DNA from: Bacillota bacterium
Lineage (GTDB): Bacteria > Bacillota > Clostridia > Christensenellales > SZUA-584
Reading direction: 5' to 3'
Assembly (NCBI GenBank): GCA_023410475.1
Contig: JAEYPS010000012.1
Coordinates: forward strand, 46,471-110,470
DNA length: 64,000 nt
The notes under the pieces are model-generated. The model had not been told where the DNA came from. It worked only from the letters and a program-made list of their open reading frames with translations, and made no database searches. Positions 58,662-64,000 of the stretch are shown here, piece by piece (the stretch's first letter is position 1; each line of letters opens with the position of its first letter). The translations under genes and the position numbers were made by a program.

Positions 58662-59687
58662 ATGAAAAAATTAGTAGCTATTCTTTTAGTTGTCGTACTG
58701 GCGATCGGGCTGATCGCATGTACTGCTGAACCTGCGGCACCTGAGAAAGACCCGGCGCCGGCGAAATCTGACGCGGCGCCTGTAGATCCTCCCGCAACGT
58801 CCGAACTTATTAAGGTCGGCATCGTCAACAATCCGCCGTCCGAGTCCGGATATCGCGCGGCGAACGTGGCGGACTTTGAAAAAGTCTTCACGGAAGCGAA
58901 CGGATACAAGGTATCGACATTCTACAGCCTGAAAGCTGATGAACAATTGAATGCAGTTACGCAGTTTATCAACGACGGCGTAGACTATATTCTCATATCA
59001 GCCGCCGCTACAGATGGTTGGGATGCCGTTCTTACCAGCGCCAAGGAAGCCGGCATCAAAGTGTTCCTGTTCGACCGTATGATTAACGCCGACGAGAGCC
59101 TGTATGAAGCTGCCGTTGTTTCTGATATGGCAAAGGAAGGCGAGTTGGCTGTGGAGTGGCTTAAGGCGCAGAATCTTGATTCGTATAAAGTCATCCACAT
59201 TCAGGGCGTAATGGGTAACGCTGCGCAGATAGGAAGAACAGATGCGTTAGAAGCTGAATTTGCAGCCGGCACAATGACAAAGGTTGCACAGCAGACCGCT
59301 AACTGGGAAGAAGCCACGGCAAAGCAGATTGTAGAATCCGTCATCAATGCAGGTGACGAATTCAACGTTATCTATGCCGAAAATGACGGCATGGCAAAGG
59401 GCGCTGTTGCGGCGCTGGATGATGCCGGGATCACTCACGGCGTTGGCAAGGATGTCGTTATAATGGGCTTCGATTGCAACAAGTGGGCGCTTCGGGAACT
59501 GCTTGCGGGCAACTGGAACTATAACGGTCAGTGCAGCCCGTTCCAGGCAGCTGTAATCCATGAGATGATACAGAAGCTTCAAGCCGGCGGAACGCTTGAG
59601 CAAAAGATAGTTATTAATGAAGAGCGCGGTTTCGATGCAACGACTATCACGCAGGCGGACATTGATACATACGGTCTCGGCGATTAG
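58662..59687 (+). CDS. Sugar ABC transporter substrate-binding lipoprotein (YtfQ/RbsB family)
   Basis: 341 residues from the ATG at 58662; the frame is open 279 bases further upstream but that would run through the terminator. Lipobox LIAC near residue 20, then an Ala/Pro/Asp-rich tether (PAPAKSDAAPVDPP). The binding fold is a paralogue of the preceding protein: QLNAVTQFINDGVDYILIS, IKVFLFDRMINADE, VIHIQGVMGNAAQIGR, AENDGMAKGAVAALDDAG. The start of the mature part (VGIVNNPPSESGYRAANV) differs from the YtfQ pattern, so ligand contacts may differ. It feeds the transporter encoded directly downstream. Confidence 0.92.
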   Translation: MKKLVAILLVVVLAIGLIACTAEPAAPEKDPAPAKSDAAPVDPPATSELIKVGIVNNPPSESGYRAANVADFEKVFTEANGYKVSTFYSLKADEQLNAVTQFINDGVDYILISAAATDGWDAVLTSAKEAGIKVFLFDRMINADESLYEAAVVSDMAKEGELAVEWLKAQNLDSYKVIHIQGVMGNAAQIGRTDALEAEFAAGTMTKVAQQTANWEEATAKQIVESVINAGDEFNVIYAENDGMAKGAVAALDDAGITHGVGKDVVIMGFDCNKWALRELLAGNWNYNGQCSPFQAAVIHEMIQKLQAGGTLEQKIVINEERGFDATTITQADIDTYGLGD

Positions 59688-59813
59688 TCAATTAGATCTT
59701 CTCCCCACATAACAACTGTGGCTTAAAGTGTGCGGTGCGTAGTATGCGGATATTTTCCGGCATACACGCACCGCCACATTTAAGAACTTAGAGCGCTTAA
59801 AGGATGGTTACCT

Positions 59814-61334
59814 ATGCAAAACGACATCGTTTTATCAATGCGGAAAATATGCAAGGCATTCCCGGGTGTTCGCGCTTTGCAAAATGTGGATTTCACCCTC
59901 CGCAAAGGCGAAATTCACGCCCTGATGGGTGAGAATGGAGCCGGAAAGTCAACGCTAATCAAGGTTTTAACAGGCGTATACCCGAAAGATTCAGGGCAGA
60001 TACACTTGGCGGGTATTAAAAAAGAAATTACTGTAAGATCACCTCAGGAGGCTCAGAATCTAGGCATCAGTACGGTTTATCAGGAGATAACTCTTTGCCC
60101 CAACCTTACGGTTGCCGAAAATATGTTTATCGGGAGGGGCAATTATCGTTTTGTAAATTGGCGCTCTATAGAAAAGAAGACGACGGAGATACTTACAAAA
60201 CTTAATATCCCGGCGAGAGCCACTCAGGAGCTTGGCACCTGTTCGCTGGCTGTACAGCAAATGGTGGCCATTGCCCGCTCCGTAGATATGGACTGCAAAG
60301 TGCTTATCCTCGACGAGCCGACCTCCTCTCTGGACGAACACGAGGTCGCAAAACTTTTCTCTCTTATGCGCGAACTTAAGTCCCGCGGTGTCGGCGTCAT
60401 CTTCATAACGCATTTCCTTGAGCAGGCATATGAGATCTGCGACAGGATAACCGTTCTGCGGAACGGCGAGCTCGTAGGGGAGTATGAAATAAAGGATTTG
60501 CCGCGCGTACAGCTTATTTCAAAGATGATGGGCAAAGAGCTTGACGACATTTCAGAGCTGGAAAACAAAAAGGCATTGCATGCCGAGGCGGATGCAACGC
60601 CTGTTTTCGAGGCGTTTGGGCTCTCCAGCGCGCAGGGTACAAAGGCGTTTGATTTTAAAATTCATAAGGGAGAGGTAAACGGGTTTACAGGACTCCTTGG
60701 CTCCGGCCGCAGCGAAAGCGTACGTACCATATACGGAGCCGATAAAATCACCGGCGGCAGGGTGAGGGTAGACGGAAAAGACGTTAAAATTCTAAAGCCA
60801 AAGGACGCTATGAAACATGGCATCGGGTATCTGCCAGAGGACAGAAAACAGGACGGAATAATTGAAGACCTGTCCGTGCGTGAAAACATTATACTTGCTC
60901 TGCAGGTAATGAAAGGCTTTTTCCGGCCGTTTTCAAAAACTGAGGCTGAAGCCTTTGCAGATAAGTATGTTAAATTATTAGGTATAAAAACCGCGTCATT
61001 GGATACACCCATAAAATCACTTTCAGGAGGCAATCAGCAAAAGGCAATACTGGCGCGCTGGCTGCTTACCAATCCTCAGTATCTTATACTGGATGAACCG
61101 ACGCGGGGCATTGACGTCGGTACAAAAGTTGAAATACAAAAGCTGGTTTTGAAACTCGCCGAAGAAGGCGTCAGCGTTACGTTTATTTCATCCGAAATAG
61201 AGGAGATGCTTCGCACGTGTTCGCGTCTCATCGTTATGCGGGATCGTATGATAGTGGGTGAATTGAGTGGCGAAGACATGACTCAATCTAATGTTATGCA
61301 CACAATAGCGGGGGAGGCAGCTATAAATGGTTAA
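59814..61334 (+). CDS. Sugar ABC transporter ATPase with two ATP-binding domains (RbsA/YtfR type)
   Basis: 506 residues, AAAGGATGG upstream. The first domain has Walker A MGENGAGKSTLIKVLTG near residue 40, a CSLAVQQMVAIAR signature and Walker B VLILDEPTSSLDEHE near 165. The second has a degenerate Walker A (GLLGSGRSES near 297), LSGGNQQKAILARWL near 405 and YLILDEPTRGID near 425. Two fused domains of this kind drive ribose, galactose and galactofuranose importers. Overlaps the first permease by 8 bases. Confidence 0.95.
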   Translation: MQNDIVLSMRKICKAFPGVRALQNVDFTLRKGEIHALMGENGAGKSTLIKVLTGVYPKDSGQIHLAGIKKEITVRSPQEAQNLGISTVYQEITLCPNLTVAENMFIGRGNYRFVNWRSIEKKTTEILTKLNIPARATQELGTCSLAVQQMVAIARSVDMDCKVLILDEPTSSLDEHEVAKLFSLMRELKSRGVGVIFITHFLEQAYEICDRITVLRNGELVGEYEIKDLPRVQLISKMMGKELDDISELENKKALHAEADATPVFEAFGLSSAQGTKAFDFKIHKGEVNGFTGLLGSGRSESVRTIYGADKITGGRVRVDGKDVKILKPKDAMKHGIGYLPEDRKQDGIIEDLSVRENIILALQVMKGFFRPFSKTEAEAFADKYVKLLGIKTASLDTPIKSLSGGNQQKAILARWLLTNPQYLILDEPTRGIDVGTKVEIQKLVLKLAEEGVSVTFISSEIEEMLRTCSRLIVMRDRMIVGELSGEDMTQSNVMHTIAGEAAING

Positions 61335-62409
61335 TGGTTTAAAGAAACTTGCAAGGTCTCAATTGGTTGTCCCGTTGTTTGCGTTAGTTTTAATTATTGT
61401 ATTTAATCTATTCAGAGATGTAGGGTTTTTCTCTGTAATCATTACGACCAACAATGATGGAAACACCGTTCTGCAAGGAAATATCATGAGTATCTTAAAC
61501 GGTGCAGCCGAGCTTGCTATCTTGGCTATCGGCATGACGCTGGTAACCGCATCCTCTAAAGGACAGGATATCAGCGTTGGCGCAGCGGCGGCAATAGCAG
61601 GCAGTGTTTTTGTCCGCGTGCTCAAAAGCGGCGATCAAATTACTATACCAATTATTATTGCCGCGTTTTTGGCAAGCTGTATTGTTGCAATTATTTTCGG
61701 CATGTTCAACGGTACATTGGTTGCCAGATTCAAAATTCAGCCTATGATCGCGACATTAATACTGTTTTCCGCCGGACGCTCTATAGCGTATTGGATAAAC
61801 GGCGGGGCAACCCCCACTGTTGACAGCCCGCTGATAAAATCTATCGGTGGTTTTATTCCAGGCGTCCCTATACACACGCCCATTATTATCGTAATTATAT
61901 TCGGTGTGTTGGTTTCGCTGATCATAAGGTTCACAAATCTTGGATTATATACACAAGCGGTTGGAATAAACGAAAGATCCGCGCGCTTAAACGGAATCAA
62001 CTCTGTATGGATGAAAATGTTATCATTTATGATACTTGGTGTTTGCACTGCTGTTGCCGGCTGTATCAACGTCAGTAAAATAGGGCTTATCAACCATGAA
62101 ACCATTCTTGCAGATATAGAAATGGACGCTATTTTGGCAGTCGCCATCGGAGGCAATGCTCTGAGCGGTGGGAAATTCAGTTTGGCTGGTTCAGTGATAG
62201 GGGCTTACGTTATTCAGGCGTTGACGGTTACGCTTTATGCGACGAAGGTTCCTTCAACGGCGATTAAAGCTTATAAAGCGATTGTAATTATAATTATTGT
62301 TGTAATGAGTTCGCCAATTATCAAAGCCTATGTCCTAAAATTGCGAGATAGACTGTTTAAAAAACCTGTGAAAGTAACGGAGAAATATAACGGAGAATTA
62401 TCAATATGA
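61327..62409 (+). CDS. Sugar ABC transporter permease (YtfT-like)
   Basis: 360 residues, BPD_transp_2 family with about ten membrane segments. Recognisable pieces are LAILAIGMTLVTASSKGQDISVGA near residue 58, KIQPMIATLILFSAGRSIAYWINGG near 140, GLYTQAVGINERSARLNGI near 210, and the VAIGGNALSGGKFSLAGSVIGAY motif near 277. The wording of these blocks is close to YtfT. Overlaps the next permease by 4 bases. Confidence 0.93.
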   Translation: MVNGLKKLARSQLVVPLFALVLIIVFNLFRDVGFFSVIITTNNDGNTVLQGNIMSILNGAAELAILAIGMTLVTASSKGQDISVGAAAAIAGSVFVRVLKSGDQITIPIIIAAFLASCIVAIIFGMFNGTLVARFKIQPMIATLILFSAGRSIAYWINGGATPTVDSPLIKSIGGFIPGVPIHTPIIIVIIFGVLVSLIIRFTNLGLYTQAVGINERSARLNGINSVWMKMLSFMILGVCTAVAGCINVSKIGLINHETILADIEMDAILAVAIGGNALSGGKFSLAGSVIGAYVIQALTVTLYATKVPSTAIKAYKAIVIIIIVVMSSPIIKAYVLKLRDRLFKKPVKVTEKYNGELSI

Positions 62410-63524
62410 CAAGTAATAAAGGTCTATTTGCCGGACTGCCGCGGAAAAAACGCAAGGAGCGCATTTCCAACACAATTTTGCTCTTGACGATAACGATTTG
62501 CATCTTCATTGGAATGTACTTTCTTGCAATGCTTCTCTGGGGCGGCGGCTTTATCAATCCTCAGCAGTTCCTTGATATTTTCAATAATAATGCGTTTCTT
62601 ATTGTGATATCCTGCGGACTGACTATAGTTATGATTGCAGGCGGCATAGATATTTCAGTGGGAGGCATAACCGCGCTGGTGACAATGGCTTGCGTTGTCT
62701 ATCTCGACGACCATAGCGGCAGCGTAATAGGCTCGGCGGGTCTGGCTTTGGGTATAGGGTTAGCGTTCGGACTGATTCAGGGAGCGCTTGTATCATATCT
62801 TGAGATACAGCCCTTTATCGTCACTTTAGCGGGCATGTTCTTTGCAAAAGGCATGATAACCATAGTCAGCGCTGTTCCGCGCACAGCTGCGCACGAAGCA
62901 TTTTTAGCCCTTAAGCAGTTTCGCATCGTTGTTCCGGGTATCGGTTCTTACGGGAAAGCCGGCAATTTTATTCCTGCCAAAATTGAGCCCGGCGTAATAG
63001 TTGCTATAGCAGTAGTGCTGGCTGTATTTGTAATTTTGAAATGGACACGATTCGGGCGCAACCTCTATGCGGTGGGCGGCAACAGACAGAGCGCTTTAAT
63101 GCTTGGCATCAATGTAAAGAAAACAAAATTCTTTGCCCATTTGCTGTGCGGGTTGTTAGCAGGTATCGGCGGTTATGTCTATCTGATGCATACAGGGGCA
63201 GGAAACGCCTCCAATGCAACCGCCGCAGAAATGCAAGCAATCGCATCTGCCATTATCGGCGGTACATTATTAACCGGCGGCGTCGGCAATGTAATCGGAA
63301 CGCTTTTCGGGGTGCTTACTTTAAAGACGATCACCAATATTGTGATTGCATCCGGGCTTAGGGAGCCATATTGGCAGAGCATTACCACCGGATTGATGCT
63401 TTGTTTCTTTATTTTGCTGCAGAGCGTTATACTCGCGCTTCGCGATAAGGGCGGTTTCGCCCTGCAATTGCCGGGATGGATGAAACTGAAAAGCAAAAAG
63501 AATGAAAGAGATTTGCCAACATAG
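62406..63524 (+). CDS. Sugar ABC transporter permease (YjfF-like)
   Basis: 372 residues, a second BPD_transp_2 protein. It has LIVISCGLTIVMIAGGIDISVGG near residue 65, SYLEIQPFIVTLAGMFFAKGM near 140, RFGRNLYAVGGNRQSALMLGI near 215 and IIGGTLLTGGVGNVIGTLFGV near 285. Two different permeases with one double ATPase is the YtfRT-YjfF arrangement rather than the RbsC homodimer. The N-terminus (GLFAGLPRKKRKERIS) is basic and cytoplasmic. Confidence 0.93.
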   Translation: MTSNKGLFAGLPRKKRKERISNTILLLTITICIFIGMYFLAMLLWGGGFINPQQFLDIFNNNAFLIVISCGLTIVMIAGGIDISVGGITALVTMACVVYLDDHSGSVIGSAGLALGIGLAFGLIQGALVSYLEIQPFIVTLAGMFFAKGMITIVSAVPRTAAHEAFLALKQFRIVVPGIGSYGKAGNFIPAKIEPGVIVAIAVVLAVFVILKWTRFGRNLYAVGGNRQSALMLGINVKKTKFFAHLLCGLLAGIGGYVYLMHTGAGNASNATAAEMQAIASAIIGGTLLTGGVGNVIGTLFGVLTLKTITNIVIASGLREPYWQSITTGLMLCFFILLQSVILALRDKGGFALQLPGWMKLKSKKNERDLPT

Positions 63525-63634
63525 CGCGGAGATTTTCATCCTCATGATTTCTGCCAGCGCTCCGCATCGCGACACCGAACAACCGCGATGCGTTTGCTTA
63601 GCGGCGGAAGCGGCTCGAAGTGTATAAGACAGCA

Positions 63635-63670
63635 AAAAGAAAAACCATCGCAAACGGTGGTTTTTCTTTT
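63635..63670 (+). terminator. Intrinsic terminator after the second sugar transporter operon
   Basis: AAAAGAAAAACCATCG pairs with CGGTGGTTTTTCTTTT around a CAAA loop. It is strongly A/T-flanked and works in either direction. Confidence 0.8.
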
Positions 63671-63803
63671 GTTTGTCCTTGAATAAATAGCTGTTTAGGA
63701 CAAGGGTGGATTCTGGCCCCCGTTCACTCATGCCCCATTGGTTGTTCCAAACTCCTACTCAAACCGAGGTTGATTATGCTTGACAGATGCCGGAGATGGT
63801 GAT

Positions 63804-63832
63804 ATATTGTGAACATACGATATACACAATAT
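63804..63832. promoter_or_regulatory. Candidate operator before the ABC ATPase gene
   Basis: ATATTGTG (63804-63811) and CACAATAT (63825-63832), a perfect 8+8 inverted repeat with a 13-base centre. YtrA-like GntR repressors bind such sites before YtrB-type ABC genes, but no such repressor gene is between this site and the ATPase gene. Confidence 0.45.
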
Positions 63833-63881
63833 TGCGTTGCCCGGAAACGCAACATGGCTTGAAATGATAGGGAGGTCGCAA

Positions 63882-64000
63882 ATGGAGATATTATCCGTAC
63901 AAAACCTGTGCAAGAGCTATGCGAGCTTTAGCCTGAAGGATGTGACTTTTTCGCTGGAAAGCGGTTACATTATGGGCTTTATCGGTGCGAACGGCGCCGG
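63882..64000 (+). CDS. ABC transporter ATP-binding protein (5' end only)
   Basis: The first 39 or 40 codons are inside the window, starting at ATG 63882 behind AGGGAGG. The sequence (ILSVQNLCKSYASFSLKDVTF, then YIMGFIGANGAG) reaches into Walker A. It resembles the YtrB/BcrA-type ATPases that work with ABC-2 exporter membrane proteins. No substrate can be inferred. Confidence 0.85.
   Translation, partial: MEILSVQNLCKSYASFSLKDVTFSLESGYIMGFIGANGA

Larger units (their letters stand above)
63525..63881. other. Gap between transporter and last ABC gene: hairpins, terminator and a palindrome
   Basis: A long-loop hairpin GCATCGCG (63564-63571) with CGCGATGC (63584-63591) precedes the main terminator. 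An inverted repeat ATATTGTG (63804-63811) with CACAATAT (63825-63832) lies about 50 bases before the next gene and may be an operator. No gene is seen in the gap. Confidence 0.55.

Noticed and set aside
1..64000. CRISPR arrays, insertion sequences, phage genes, restriction or toxin-antitoxin systems
   Set aside because: None seen: no regularly spaced repeats, no transposase- or integrase-like protein and no defence gene family in any frame.

Overview
The window is a chromosomal segment from a spore-forming, Gram-positive anaerobe, most likely a member of the class Clostridia (Bacillota). The evidence is the pair of mother-cell sigma factors (SigE with its processing protease SpoIIGA, and SigK), GerM, SepF, DivIVA, IreB, a CIRCE heat-shock operator, purine-rich ribosome binding sites before nearly every gene, and many lipoprotein signal peptides. 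Base composition is moderate, with ATA, AGA and AGG codons common. The stretches 28.8-35.6 kb and 48.5-50.1 kb look clearly richer in A+T by eye. No insertion sequence, phage gene, rRNA or CRISPR array was seen.

1-28.4 kb is a housekeeping and sporulation backbone. It runs from the tail of a YggS-type PLP protein through sepF and divIVA, a glycosyltransferase / UDP-galactopyranose mutase / flippase-like group, a phosphate transporter with its DUF47 partner, sigK, a WecA/TagO-type transferase, an endonuclease IV-like protein with an aminopeptidase and EF-P, citrate synthase, a HAD phosphatase, a CDF metal transporter, the conserved gerM-rph-rdgB-yfcE block, spoIIGA-sigE, a CIRCE-controlled hsp20, an Rrf2-nifS-iscU iron-sulfur operon, and the ireB-ruvX-yrzB operon with an extra ferredoxin-fused aldo/keto reductase inside it.

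28.7-35.6 kb starts at tRNA-Arg(ACG), whose 3' end is repeated about 190 bases downstream. It then holds two large tandem membrane proteins, each with PAS, GGDEF and HD-GYP domains (cyclic-di-GMP synthesis and breakdown in one chain), a small lipoprotein, and a 670-base gap.

35.6-48.5 kb is a complete-looking chitobiose (GlcNAc2) use cluster: GH94 N,N'-diacetylchitobiose phosphorylase, a phosphohexomutase, nagA, nagB, a YesM-type histidine kinase, a sugar-binding lipoprotein, two MalFG-type permeases, a YesN-type response regulator and an aldose-epimerase-like protein. The transporter has no ATPase of its own. An MsmK/UgpC-type ATPase at 52.6 kb is the obvious candidate. No GlcNAc kinase is present.

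48.5-52.5 kb holds two unknown small proteins and an AraC regulator with an MFS transporter. 54.2-63.5 kb is a second sugar system: a YesN/YesM-type pair, a YtfQ-like binding lipoprotein in the same operon as the kinase, then (after a terminator and a candidate promoter) a second paralogous binding protein with a RbsA-type ATPase and two permeases resembling the YtfQRT-YjfF galactofuranose transporter. The window ends inside a further ABC ATPase gene. The most interesting proposals are the two-component-controlled phosphorolytic chitobiose system and the likely three-component (binding protein, kinase, regulator) sensor attached to the second transporter.
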